From Leptoclinus maculatus (lineage: Eukaryota; Chordata; Actinopteri; Perciformes; Stichaeidae), in the NCBI GenBank assembly GCA_032191485.1, contig JAVDOI010000019.1, positions 11,562,918-11,626,917 of the forward strand: 64,000 bases of DNA, in the 5' to 3' direction. Under the pieces are notes generated by a model. That model was not told the DNA's origin. It saw nothing but the letters and a program-made list of their open reading frames with translations, and did not search any database. Positions 39,368 through 51,093 of the stretch are shown here, in pieces. Position 1 is the first letter of the stretch, and every line of letters begins with the position of its first letter. Made by a program: the position numbers and the translations under genes.

Positions 39368-40276
39368 CATGCATGGTTTGATGATGAGTGAATTGGTGCT
39401 ATATTGGGTTGGAAAGCATAATACAGTATTACAATTATTACCCATCAAATGACAGAATTTAAAAAACACCTAGCTTGCGCATACTGCATTTAGCAGACAC
39501 AATAATTGGCTCCACAAAATGATACCAGGCATCCATCCGTCTTGGGAAGAGGAGGGGACGATTTTGCTCCGCTTTCTTGACACCAGTGTGTTTTTTGTTT
39601 GCAGCGGTTGCAGGGCAGATGCAATGTCACATGAAGCGTAGATACGAGGTGAAGCTCGTTTCCCGGCCACTCGCAGCTAGAAAAGCTGCCATCCGTCACG
39701 CAAAGATCATCCCCACCCTGGGTCTTTGAAGTGATGGCTTGGATCTGGAGAGGCAACATGGCTTCATCCACACAACTTTCTCCACAGAGAGACACCAGTA
39801 CGAAACGGTTCTGCAGCCGCTCGTTGAAAAAATGCATCAAACTCCCCACGCATGAGGGATGTGAAATGTTATGAGACCAGGTGTAACGCAGCCAAGTCAA
39901 TCAATTTCCAATTAAGCCATGCTCTTCAGTCATCCATAATTCTTTTAGCATGCAAGTGGCTTTTTAATCTTTTCATACAGGAGGTGTGCTTAACCCGTGC
40001 ACCCTCTCTGCAAAATGCCAACGGGCGCGGGAGGAATTCATTAAAAGCCTCGATGTGTCTGATGGATATTGCTGAAATTTTCCCAGTGACGTGAAGTACA
40101 GTTCATTCATTTGAATTCAATCAATGCGTTCAAATCAGGATGGCATGTACACGGATGCCCATCCCACTCAGTTACAGCTCAAAAGGCATCCTTTCACTTC
40201 ACCATATGAATAATGTATTAACGTAATCTCTCAAACAAAAAACACTATTACTGGTATCAGGCTCTATTGTGCAGCG
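39368..40276. other. Gene-free stretch
   Basis: A 136-codon minus-strand frame (39900-39490) has no recognisable domain. On the plus strand an acceptor-like TTTTTTGTTTGCAG at about 39589-39602 has no good donor partner. No gene is called. Confidence 0.35.
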
Positions 40277-40601
40277 CAGTCATTCCCAAAGACTGGGACG
40301 GGACCCACAGGTGGGTCGCAGGAGATTTAGTTTGGGTCGCCAAAAATACATTTCTTCCATAATCTTTTATTTAACATTTATATCTGCAGTACACCTTTGG
40401 GCCACACGAGGCAGCCTGGATGTTTGTGTTGTTCTGATAATTGAAGCCTCTTTAGGACATTGAATCTAATATGGAAGGCTGGCATACATTCTGTTTGTTT
40501 TAATGATGAGAGGAAAAAAACATACGCGTTAACTTGGCCTAAATGCATTTATTGGGTATTGGCAAATCGTCAATTTTGATTGCGATGGTTTGGAAACACT
40601 G
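40277..40601. mobile_element. hAT-like MITE
   Basis: The left end CAGTCATTCCCAAA and the reverse complement of the right end (CAGTGTTTCCAAAC) form a short imperfect terminal inverted repeat starting CAGTG/CAGTC, typical of hAT elements. The 8-bp flanks, GTGCAGCG and GTGTAGAT, agree at 5 of 8 positions, consistent with a decayed 8-bp target duplication. The left interior (GACCCACAGGTGGGTCGCAG, TTTGGGTCGCC) matches a GGGTCGC-rich family I know from fish genomes. There is no coding capacity. Confidence 0.6.
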
Positions 40602-43014
40602 GTGTAGATAGAAAGAGTCGTACGACCAAAATGCTGTTCATAACTAATCATAACTGTTGTCTGAGGTCGTTTCCCTTTTTATTACTGTTTTGTTGGAATG
40701 GCAATTGCAGAGAGATTGCCACAGATAGACAGTGAAGCATTACTCAACTCTCGGGAGATAAGGATGCCTGGTTTCCCAAATAAAAGCTGTCAGTTTGCTT
40801 AGCGCGGAGAATGTGATTGAGCATGTCTGCTGGCTGCTTACACCTCAGTCTTGCCATCTTCCTCGATACCGCGATTGATTAAGCCGTCCCGACAGTGTTT
40901 TCATTGGCCCTGTGCCCATCCTGGGGCCGAAATATACACCTGCACCGCCTGTCAGCTGCTAAAGTTATGACATCATGAGGAGCCCTCATAAGGCACCTCC
41001 ATTGTTTTGAAATGAAGGCACATCAATTTCATTGGCTCCACTGGCCAGCGGATGATTTGTGGTTGCTATTATCCCCTGAATTCGCTCCGGAAAAATGGCT
41101 GCAGTGTGAAGACAGGAATTGGTGACGGGGGGGGAGCGGAGGGGGGTTGGTTGCTTTCATGGAAATGGTTCATTGAGTGTGTGTGTAACGAGTAAAGGGC
41201 AAGGTCAGAGTGTAAAGAGAAAAAACAGAAAGAAAGAAAATGTCATGTTTCCAAAAAAGAAAACGTAATTTCTAAGTTTCCTTTTGGAAAACATGAAAGC
41301 ACTTCATAAATATGACATCCAGCAAACACTAACAGACTTATGGCAGAAAAGACGAAGAGGAGGAAGGAAAGAGTGAGAGCAAGAAGGAGGGAAAGAGTGA
41401 CCAATAACCTAGTTACAAAATCAGCATGCAAGCACTTCATCTTTTTTCTCCTCGGAGCGGCAGCGAGAACAGGTCCGACTGCCATCCAGCTGACAGCAGA
41501 AGTTTTCATTTCCAGGCTTCACTAATTCATTATAAAACCATTTTGAGAGCCAGAACGCTCCGTTGTTACAACCTGAATCCGAGAGATAGAAAGTGCTGAC
41601 TATTTGAAGTGATAATTTCAAAACTTGACCAAAAGCAAAACATGCATCTTGTTGGTAATTCACTTCACTTCCTACGTGAGCGGTTCAATTTGTCTGAAGC
41701 TGCCACCGACTTAGCGGCAAAATGAGCAGATAGCTGATAAGAAATGCTCATTAATCGCGTCTGTGCAGCAATTCAACCCGCTCGCCGTCTACTTTCTTGA
41801 CACGCCCTTTATTCTCCTTTTTTCAAAGTCATGTGGAAACAAAAATGTGAATCTGTTTTGGAGGGAAAGCATCGCTGCGTGCTTTCATGAGACCAGCTGC
41901 CTGAGCACAATACGTGGTCAAATGTTAAAGTTATCAGTGGAGTGCAGAAGTGAAGGAGCCTCTTCACCACTCTGCTTTCCACACCTGCACTGAAGGATTT
42001 CCATTCACTGGCAAAGCACTCTATGGCAGTGCAGAGACATTCTGCTGGACTGAGATAAAACATAACACACACACACACATAAAAAAAATGTTAAATAATC
42101 AATTCCAATAAAAACGACTGGGTATTAATCTAGAGTAGACTGCAGGATGGAACCTCCCAGAGGATTGCGAAATGGTTTGCAAAGGGATTTAGGAGATGAC
42201 TCACAGCTTGTGAAAAGGTTATGTCAATATTTTCTAGGAGACAAATATTTCATCATGCTTTTTTATTCATTGTTAGATTTGTGCAATGAATATGTGCAGC
42301 CTTGAGGCTTTGTTCTTAATTATAAAGTAAAAATTGTCTGTAAATGGGAGAAATTATTCTGTTCTATTTCAGACACTATTACTGCGCTATTGCAGACAAA
42401 AGTAAGACTCTGAATTATAGACAAGAAACTAGAAAGCATGGGGTCTGTCCACATTCCCCCCGATATATAATATAGATATTACAGTCTACACCGGCCATCA
42501 TTATATGCAAATTTCAATAAGACAAGAAAAATGATCTGCAGTACCAAACACTATCATCTGATAAGGGATTTATAGGCTTGATTTGGAAAGCTGCTGAAGT
42601 TCATACTTCCTCTAAAATGTTACTCCTAATCCTCCAATAGGATGATGGTGATCAGGAGCAGTGAAATTGTACCTCTCAGATGTCCTGAAACCCAAGAAAC
42701 GTCCCACAAATCAATGCTAGTAAGTCTCTTCTAATAAAAAGTGCTACTTCACCTTTTATTTTTTACATTGAAAAGAAGCCACTGGCTGATTCTCTCAATT
42801 CCACCTCTTCACTGGAGCTTTCAGATGCAGTCCGTGACATGTATGATTCAAATCCCCGACGGCATCGTAAGAAGGGTCCAGCCAGTTGCCATCAAGATTA
42901 CTGTTTAATCAAAGCGCTGTGGAATTTCATCTTATCTCCTTGTTCATTGGATTTTTTTTTGATTGGCTGTAATGTGCAAAGCTAAGCTTTTTTTTTTTTT
43001 CTTCCTTTGGGATT
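40602..43014. other. Gene-free stretch
   Basis: No gene recognised. 40730-41080 is complex and repeat-poor, with CCATTGTTTTGAAATG (SOX-like core) and ATGACATCATGAGG, and is a candidate regulatory interval. A G-rich patch lies at 41126-41150, a purine-rich GA run at 41350-41400 and a short CA tract at 42066-42079. Confidence 0.4.
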
Positions 43015-43160
43015 TCTGCTTTATTAGATAGTGAGTGAGACCGACGGAGAGAGAAGAGATGATATGCAATAAAAAAGGACCTTGGGCGGGACTCGAACCC
43101 TGGCCACTGCGATAAGGACTCGCAAAGCTAGAAGAGTCTCGATACCAACGCACAAGGAAC
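43015..43160 (-). mobile_element. tRNA-like SINE relic
   Basis: On the minus strand GGTTCGAGTCCCGCCCAAGG (from plus 43084-43103) is a good RNA polymerase III box B in T-arm form. The plus-strand text TTTATTAGATAGTGAGTGAG ... GAGAGAGAAGAGATGATATG before it matches the body of a familiar teleost repeat whose head ends in GGACTCGAACC. The 5' box A region is degraded. It does not fold as an intact tRNA, so it is not called a tRNA gene. Confidence 0.55.
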
Positions 43161-43187
43161 CAACTAACTCCTACGTAAACCCATTGT

Positions 43188-43465
43188 CAAGTCTTCTTCA
43201 ATACAGCATGATGTTCATTAAGTACATTATGGTCCCATTTAGAGAAAAATAGACCATACAGCAGGGTGTGCTTTAGGGTGGGGCTACCTTGTGATTGACA
43301 GGTCGCTACCACGGCGTCCACGGTGTGGAGTTGTCCCTGGTCTTGTCTTACAATTAATGAAAGTTAATTGTCATATTTTGGTTGCCCAAAAATGGATTGC
43401 AAATATCAAGATGGCAACGGCCCAAAACCAAGATGGCGGCGACCAAAACAAGTTTGCGAGCGTTG
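43188..43465 (-). repeat. Dispersed repeat family A, copy 3
   Basis: Read on the minus strand it gives, in order, CGCCGCCATCTTGG, GGGCAACCAAAATATGACAA, TTAACTTTCATTAATTG, GGACGCCGTGGTAGCGACC, GTCAATCACAAGGTAGCCCC, AAAGCACACCCTGCTGTATG, TGAACATCATGCTGTATTGA and AGAAGACTTGAC. These align with copy 2 (30900-31251) and copy 1 (16340-16477). On the plus strand it carries two YY1-type motifs, AAGATGGCAACGG and AAGATGGCGGCGACC, the second a near-perfect YY1 site. Confidence 0.7.
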
Positions 43466-45160
43466 AAATTGTGACTGAGGAGAAGATGAACAGTGCTGGT
43501 CCATTCCAAATCTCTGACTCTCTTTTTCTATCAAACCTATTTGAGAAGTTGTAAACAAAACATCTCAAGTAAATACTTTTCCATCTGCAGATGTGATCAC
43601 ACACACACACACACACTTGTTCACAGCCCAAAGGGTATAACAAACAGTCATGTTTTTTTTGCTATAGCTGTTCTTCATTTTCACTCGATGACAGCCGAAC
43701 ACAATGAACATGCATTTGTTCAACTCAAAAGGAGCATCAATTCAGAAAGAAAATCCAACACATTGTGATGTTGTTGGCGGCAACATCAAAGAGGCTCCTC
43801 AGTGATTCTCATGTCGGGGTAAACGTCTGCTAGCAGCCTGGTGAGAAACAAGCAGCTCCTACTGCAGTGAAGCCTCAAGCTTATTGCAATATCATTATAA
43901 ATCAGATGGTATCTGCACAGACATCATGCTGTGTCAATACTTAATGGAGCAAACTGATGACTAAAGCAACATACTAGAAAGGGAAGGGAAGAAATTCATT
44001 CACAAATATGTTCCCAAAAAGAGATAATTGTTTGACCTTCAGAGATTCAATTCTGTGCAAATAAGAGAGAATGAGGAGGGTTGCAGAGGAAGTACTTGGA
44101 GAATTTAGAGGAGAAGGTCTTCTTCTTTGACTGCTGCACACAACAGTGAGATGTGGAAATATTGAATACACATTATGAGAACGGGCTCACCAAGTCTGTA
44201 AGCACTCGAAGCGACAGCGATCTGATTTTAAGCTGGAGCGGATGCTGAATCCTGTCCTTTGGCAATAAATATCAGCCCTGCTGATGATAGAAAGGAGGAC
44301 ACAATTCAACTGGTGAAGTACATTTTACAGTTTATATCAAATCTGATGATGAAATGCAATACAAGTTGAGCAGAAAATAGAAAATAAACCCGTCGATTCT
44401 ACAATTTTTAATGTGATATGCCAATGTACTGCATCTGTCATAAGCAGATACGGTACAGATCTTTTATTTACGATTTACGATCTTTTGTAATATATTATTA
44501 CTCTGTGGGTAAAATCCATCACATTTTGTGAAGAGCGTATTATGACTTTGTACTTGACTTGGGACTTGAGTTCAAAGACTCAAGACTAACCAATGACTTT
44601 CCCCCGGTCCACCAACTCTGATAATAAGCAAATTCTGGCATCTACAAATACCTCAAACTTGTACTTCAGCACAGTACTTGACTATAGTTTACAGATTAAT
44701 TGACACAGATGAAAATAAATCCCTTGGCGGTTTCCCTAATTAGCGCCGTTAGCTCTGAGTGGCACTGTGTCAGGACGCGTTGCAGAGGGAGCGGAGGATG
44801 GCACATAGCTAAGTAAACTCTCTGGTCTAATAACGGGAGCCTCCTGCCCTGAGGTTAAACAGATCCGCTAATCACTCTCTTTGTTTGGTTTGTGTTTTGC
44901 ATTCATCTGAGCGGCACCCGGAGAGCGCTGGACGTCTGTGTGTTTGCATCTCTGCGGTTTCCCTCAGCCTTCAAACATTTGGCTAAATATGCAGATGAGG
45001 AAACATCCCACCCACTGGAAATGAGAGCGATGTCCACATCAGTCAAGAAGCAGATTGAATAAACGCTGGCACTTGTCCATGCATGTTTACTGACTCGTTA
45101 TTTGGATTTCTTGATCGATCAGAGCAGACAGTTAAAATGAGAAACATTTACCAGCAGACA
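43466..45160. other. Gene-free stretch
   Basis: No gene recognised. CA tract at 43599-43616. The interval 44725-45010 is repeat-poor, with CCTAATTAGCGCCG and an ATTTGGCTAAATATGCAGAT block, and may be regulatory. Confidence 0.4.
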
Positions 45161-45370
45161 TTACATTACATTAGTCATTTAGCAGATGCTTTTATCCAAA
45201 GCGACAATCACATTTCTACACCGTAGGCACAGCTACGGGGCACATTTTGGGGTTAAGTGTCTTGCTCAAGGACACATCGACATGCGAATAGTGGAGCCGG
45301 AGCCGGGGATCGAACCGCCGATCCTCTGATTGAAGGACGGCCCTGCTATACCCACAGTTGCCCACGCAAC
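45161..45370 (-). mobile_element. tRNA-derived SINE (near full length)
   Basis: Best-preserved SINE in the window. On the minus strand it starts near 45370 with a tRNA-like head: box A region GTGGGTATAGCAGGG, then GGTTCGATCC box B (plus 45307-45316) about 30 bases on. It continues through GTGTCCTTGAGCAAGACACT to the tail GCTTTGGATAAAAGCATCTG, CTAAATGACTAATG and a short TAATG-type repeat at 45161-45175. The tail is of the LINE-derived kind shared by many teleost SINEs, meaning it was mobilised by a partner LINE. A related fragment lies at 26250-26345. Confidence 0.8.
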
Positions 45371-45879
45371 TACGCACGTAGATCCGTCATGTATATCGGA
45401 AGTCCAGATATTCTAGGGAGATGCAGAGTGAGTGGAAGATTGATGCACCGGCCTGTAAATAGGCTGACAGACAGCCTTTCAGACAGTTATATAATCGAGC
45501 CTTTTTCATCCAGACACATGCCCCCGTGCTGGGATGTGCTGGGATGTTGGATGAGAGCAGATAATGAAGAGACAGTGTAGATGTCCAATGAGATCTATGA
45601 CCAGGTTCAGACTTGGAGACACAAACCCTCCCTCCTCCCCAGCATAATGCTGATATTGCAATAAAGCAGCAGCCCACACTTCAAGGGAGGCCCCGGCAGT
45701 TGCAGTCAGGGGACACCAAGTACTAGGAAATTGCATTACAGCTGTTCCCATCGGAGTATTTAAAAATGGAAACACTGAAAGGCTTGTTTTTTATTGCTTG
45801 TGCTTTCGACTCGGTCTTTCAAAAGTGCTTCTGACAGTTCATAGCAGTGTGAACATGTTTTCTTTGTGCGGCATTCTTA

Positions 45880-45896
45880 GGGGGGGGGGGGGGGGG
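45880..45896. repeat. G17 homopolymer
   Basis: Seventeen consecutive G on the plus strand. Confidence 0.95.
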
Positions 45897-47633
45897 TCTC
45901 GTGGAGATGCAGAAGTCATCAGACATATAACAGCAGTTTTACAGAGGAGTATTCTGAGGTGAAGTTGTGATAAGTGAGTGTGATACTGCATTGCTGTTAG
46001 CCACAGTAAACCATATTCATAATGAGAGTATGACAATTTGAAAAACCTTGAAATACATCTGCTCTCCCACTGTGCCACGATTATCGTCACATAAGAAAGA
46101 AAAGCAGAAAATCCTCACAACTAAGAAGCATTTTTGCTTCAAAAATGACTGAAGCGATTTGCCCTAATTGAGAGGTTTGGCAGCCTGTCATAGTGAGCTA
46201 CGGTGGTTGCTAGTTTGCTCATCCAAACTCCGCTCCATCTTGTTGCCAAAATGTTTGATTAACCGTCTCCGGTAACAGACAAAATGAGCATACAAGCAGC
46301 TTTAAAGTGTCCATTTGGAAGCACAGTGGTAATTTTCACAGATTCTATGTTGTTATTACTCACCGACGCTGATGCACAATCAATTTAAAAGATCTAGCAC
46401 TCCGTGTGTTTCACACCATTCAACCCCCACAGGTTGCCAATCTTCTGAACATTAACTGAAATTGACAGTCAGCTATCAAAAAGAACCCATTTATAAGCAC
46501 TGTTATCAATAAGAGATTAAGCTCCAAACCATTAATATCACTAATCCGGCTGAATACTGCATAAATCTGGGAGATAAGATCAAGCAGACCATCCTGGTAT
46601 GTAGCTACTAACACATATCTACAAAATGTGTTTTAGTCGTGTAATGAGATGTAAATGTGATTTAGTTGTCAGCCCAGCCAGCTCTATGGCAACTAATGTG
46701 ATATGTATCGGATTACAGGTGTGAAAACAGAGGTGTAAAGAACAAAATCTGACTGCACACAATAATTGGGTGATCTCAACAACATGATAACTTATTATTT
46801 AAAAAAAAAAAAAGAGTGTAAAATAGCTCAGAAACAGGAAGGCTTCAGGAGCAAAGAGCCGGTATGGTTAACCAGCTGACAACTCATTCCTACATCTTTA
46901 CAGGGCTTGGACACATTTCACGGTTTTGCGGGCCGCCAAGTTTTCCAAGCAGTTCAACAAGCGTGTACTAAACGTTTAGTGCTCCTCAGTGATGACAGCC
47001 TGCTGTACAGGTCGGTCACTATATTCAATAAGAGTTCTCCCTCCGCACAGGTTGAGGTCATTCTTGGGAGATTAAGGTGACAGAGTGTGGATGAAGACAG
47101 ACTCGCTGGTCCCGGGAGAACACTGTTCTTTATAACCTTGGACGTCTCACACACATATACTGTAAGTCCACTGCTCGGCGCAGCAAAGAAACTTATCTTT
47201 GGTCATGCCACTCTACTGCCAAACAGTATGCAGTATACATCGTCTATATATGTTAAGCTTTAGCGCACATTTATTCAGAGTTCTCAGATTTGCTCACGGG
47301 GGGAATTAACTGCCTGTGGGCGAGGGAGATTGCAATCCACGTCCAAGGCTGCTGCCTATTCGATATTTGAAACCCTTATCATCATCTGACAATTTTATGA
47401 ATAAATTTCATCATCTTATAATTCGGCAGAATTGCTGGGAGCCTTCGAATCCTCTTCCGACATGATTAGTGAACATTGAAGTACACTCGTGTTTATGCGA
47501 TGTCTGATCAGACAAAGCTTTTTCCTATTAGCATAATAAATGAATGAGAGCACCAGAGACGAAGATCATTAGGCAGATTTTCACCACGGGGAAATCATTC
47601 GGACAATGTATTGTCTAACAATGTGAGACCACA

Positions 47634-47876
47634 GCGACGCGGCGCGCGGCCTCAACATGTTCCAGCCTACGGCCTTTTCCCAGATCCTTCCCTCACTAAA
47701 GCCCTGCTGGTGTTTGCATGCTGCCCAAACAACCCTCACTTCTTTCAAGGCAGCTGTTTCGCTTCAAACACGGGGGCGCTGCGATTGCTCCGCTGTCTTG
47801 CGTTCTGTGATTAGTCATAACAGCGAATGGCAGTGGCTGCAGACGGTAACGGCTAATGTGTCCACGCAGTGACGCG
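47634..47876. promoter_or_regulatory. CpG-dense patch
   Basis: By hand count about 19 CpGs in 245 bp, with a dense core GCGACGCGGCGCGCGGCC at 47634-47651, much denser than the flanks. It lies 1.2 kb upstream of the candidate exon at 49048. In fish such patches often mark promoters, but no initiator, TATA box or first-exon donor is convincing here. Confidence 0.25.
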
Positions 47877-49047
47877 CCATAAACACAAGTTGTTATCATC
47901 GCACTACATCTCTCCACCAGCACAGCCTGGCTTAGTGTACTAAACACTGTAGCCTCGGGGCTTATCCCTTTATCAGTCGCTCCCGTCTTTCCCTCAACTT
48001 CTTCAGCTCAAGATCTTTCTCTGCCTGCAGTTCAGAAGCAGGTGTGACATTGCTTCGCTCCTGCTCGTCAGCGGCGTGTTGAGAGTTGTTTTTTTATTAG
48101 CGTGCAAGGCTTGGGTTAAGAAATTTCTAAACTGGGGCTTCTGCAAGGTGCCCTGGTTGGTTGAAATTTGCATTTAAACATGAGGTGTGCCTGCTAGCGT
48201 CTCATCTGTAAATATGACTGAGTGCTGCGGCACTCTGGGATAATAGTCTCAGAGGGCTGTGGCTACCATACAGGGTACGCACATATACGTACTGAACTTC
48301 TGTCACAGTCATTTGCATTAGAGGCGGACAGGGCCAAGATGTGTACATTATGTAAAATGGGAGTTACAGGTCCGTAGAGGTTGAGGACTGTAAATCACAT
48401 CCATGTAGCTCTTCCTCCCTTGAAAACGGCATCACTGGGGATGACCAGTGGAGGATCACTTATGAAACACATTGGGATCGGATGATTATGTTTCACGCTG
48501 TGCTGCACACATCCAACGTCAACATTCGGTGGCCATACAGGAAATGGCGTGCTCTTAATAAAACAGTGAGATTAAGTTTTAATCCTGTGGTTTCGTCATT
48601 TGTTCATTTATCTCATTACATGACTGAAGCGAAAGATGCTCCAACTTCTGCTTTACTGTGACTAGTATCAAGGTGCAGACATAAGAATGGGACTTTTCAT
48701 TGCATTCAATTGTCATTCATGTCACATTCCTACAACAAATGTGTTTTTAAGCTAACAAAAACATCAGTCATTCCTAAACCTTAAAAAGGAACGCTTTGAC
48801 ATTCAGGGGAATTATGCTTTTGTGCTGTTGAGACTTATGCTCAGCTTATTTTGAAAAGACTGCCAAACCCCATGTACAACTTGTTCTCGTATTGTTGTTT
48901 GTATGGATGAATGTCAGAGATACGAGTGACTGTGTGAGCTTTAGAGGTGCTGGTAGGTGTTGAATTGAATATCTAAAAAGTGTTTTGGGGATGACTTGAA
49001 GGCAGCACATTGCTCATCCTCGTTTACTTTTTCTCTTTTTTTAACAG

Positions 49048-49197
49048 TGGCCATGGCTATTAACCATGAAGCTGGAGCCGGACACCCCCATCGCTTCCTT
49101 CCGTCAAAAAGAGCCTCTCTGGTGCTGCATTGAACACACACTCTCCGAGCATGCCATCCAAGTGCGAGAAAGCCCAACGGACTGCTTAACGCCTGCT
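49048..49197 (+). other. Candidate exon (150 bp), best bounded in the window
   Basis: Preceded by a strong acceptor (TTTTCTCTTTTTTTAACAG) and followed by a consensus donor core (GCT/GTAAGTGC). Length 150 bp is a normal internal exon size and divisible by 3. One frame is open throughout. In it, ATG at 49066 sits in a strong initiation context (TTAACCATGAAG, A at -3) and gives 44 codons to the donor in phase 0, beginning MKLEPDTPIASFRQKEP and ending RESPTDCLTPA. An upstream ATG in another frame (GCCATGGCT, 49052) would start a short upstream reading frame. I do not recognise the peptide. It may be a start-codon exon, a lncRNA exon, or chance. Confidence 0.35.
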
Positions 49198-49275
49198 GTA
49201 AGTGCTTACACGCTATTGACACGAGCGATAGCTATTGTGTGTGTTTACTCATGATACACCCAAAAAGAGTGGAAA

Positions 49276-49289
49276 CCCCCCCCCCCCCC
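49276..49289. repeat. C14 homopolymer
   Basis: Fourteen consecutive C on the plus strand, 79 bases after the candidate exon. Confidence 0.95.
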
Positions 49290-49346
49290 TCAGCTCGGAT
49301 TTACGAATGACTCATTTCCAATTCTGTTCAAATATCACACATGGTT

Positions 49347-49371
49347 CATAGGTCATTTAAATTGACCTATG
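49347..49371. promoter_or_regulatory. Inverted repeat of AGGTCA half-sites
   Basis: CATAGGTCA and TGACCTATG form perfect 9-bp arms around a 7-base centre. AGGTCA is the nuclear receptor half-site; here two copies face each other with 9 bases between the hexamers. This spacing is not a standard response element, so function is speculative. Confidence 0.25.
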
Positions 49372-50189
49372 ACTTGTTGGCAGACTGAAATGTATGTACA
49401 CACAAATGACATATTAACATAACATAATGCACACTTCTTCTAAAGCAGAATCACTTCACCAAAGCTGGCAGGTTGCATTAATATATCATGTATTCATAAT
49501 CTAAATGTATTCATCATTCATGTGAAATAATGCAGCCACATGCATACAGGCAATTTGTTGAATGCGTGGTACACACGGCCACAATCTGTCCGATACTGTT
49601 TGAAGAGCTACCAGCAATTTTGTGCACTGAAAGATGGCTAATGGTTGTGTCCTTGGTCACGGACCACGGAACGCATCTGAACGAGAGGGGGGGGGCATAA
49701 ATTCAAGGCGTGCGGAGGGGGTCAGGGGGCATATGCAACAAAACAGACATAGGCCCATTACTGATGGATCCGTATTGAGTAACGCTACAGCGCACTTAAG
49801 TCCATCACCCAGACGAGACGCCAGAATGAAGTGACTGAAGGGTTGTTAAAAAATTGCGAGGGGCCAATTTATTTTCGAAAAATGAAATAAAATGCTTTAA
49901 CCAAAGCAAAACCTCAGAAAGTCGTAATGACAACAACATAAGGCTGCTGGTTCAAAATGAAAGAATACATTTATTCATCAGAGCACACAGGAAAATGTAG
50001 CACTAGCGGAGCGCTACTTTTCTTTTAATTTGTGAACGAACATCTGTCAAAATGAGCAGAGAGAGGACACAAAAATCAAGCAGGCTGAAAAAGAAACCAA
50101 ATTAAATGACTTTACCAACACTGTTGATAAGGATGCAAGTGATTTGTAGCATATTAAAAGTATAAAATTACAGAAAACACAGATACACA

Positions 50190-50201
50190 CCCCCCCCCCC
50201 C
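50190..50201. repeat. C12 homopolymer
   Basis: Poly-C run followed by ACCCCC. Confidence 0.93.
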
Positions 50202-50848
50202 ACCCCCTTCAGAGGTCTGTCCTTGGATTATTATTACAGAATATGTATGTGACATGAACAAAGTCAATTGCCTTACAACACCTTGTGCTACTTCAACAGA
50301 TACAAAAGAGCTCTTGTGAATGCTGTGTGAATTATGCTACAGTCACTGAGACCTTGAACAAACACACAGTGTAGTGCTCAGAGTCACAAGGCTTTAGAGC
50401 ACCAGGTGGGTGGGGCTGAAAGTTCTGATCTCCTCAGGTAAGTCTTCAATCCATGGCAATGCACTCTAAATTTACATACAATATTTAGATATATTCGAGC
50501 TGCATTGTAGGTCTGTCAGTCTCCTGGTCCACCATTTGGTCCACTTAGGTATGTTCAGTACTAAAACCAATTCATCTCAAAGAACTTACAATATAGTCTA
50601 TTTTAGAGGTGAAGATTATGAATCTTTTTCCGATTCAAATCGTTTAATTTGGCTCAGTTTGTGGCAAGCTACACAGTTGCATCAGAAGTTTCAACGGCCA
50701 TCAGATCAGGTGTCACACCGCCATGCCTATGACTATCTCTGCAGACAAAAAGGACGACATGTATAGCAATGTACCATCACTTAACAACAACCTCACTTCA
50801 CTCTGCGGGAGTGTGTGCGGATGTTATCAGCAGACATGTCATCTGCAG

Positions 50849-50850
<2 letters not shown>

Positions 50851-50881
<31 letters not shown>
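50851..50881. repeat. (AC)15 microsatellite
   Basis: Uninterrupted AC tract of about 15 units. Confidence 0.95.
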
Positions 50882-50882
<1 letters not shown>

Positions 50883-51068
50883 CTGTTTGATGCCGTTCCA
50901 CCAACAACACTGCCAAGAGCTCTCCCTCTTCATCATAGCGATGCTGTCCAGAACCATATCTCAAATGGAGTTGCGGCTCTCTCATTTCACTGAGATTGTG
51001 TACGTGTGCATTTGTCAGTCCTAACTGCATATCCGAGTCTCCCATTTGCAAGAGAGTTCATGTCTCCT

Positions 51069-51093
51069 TGTGTGTGTGTGTGTGTGTGTGTGT
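51069..51093. repeat. (TG)12 microsatellite
   Basis: TG tract of about 12 units, only about 190 bp from the AC tract at 50851 and complementary to it, so the two could pair as inverted arms. Confidence 0.95.

Larger units (their letters stand above)
45371..49047. other. Gene-free stretch
   Basis: No gene recognised. G17 at 45880-45896. The intervals 47280-47560 (GATTGCAATCCACG, TTTATGAATAAATTTCATC) and 48090-48250 (octamer-bearing GAAATTTGCATTTAAACATG) are repeat-poor and look like candidate regulatory DNA. A CpG-dense patch at 47634-47876 is listed separately. Confidence 0.4.

Noticed and set aside
39490..39900. 136-codon minus-strand frame and a plus-strand TTTGTTTGCAG acceptor
   Set aside because: No partner donor and no domain on either strand.
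43084..43160. tRNA gene on the minus strand
   Set aside because: Good T-arm box B but no intact acceptor stem or box A; it fits a SINE relic.
45307..45370. tRNA gene on the minus strand
   Set aside because: The tRNA-like head continues into a SINE body and LINE-type tail.
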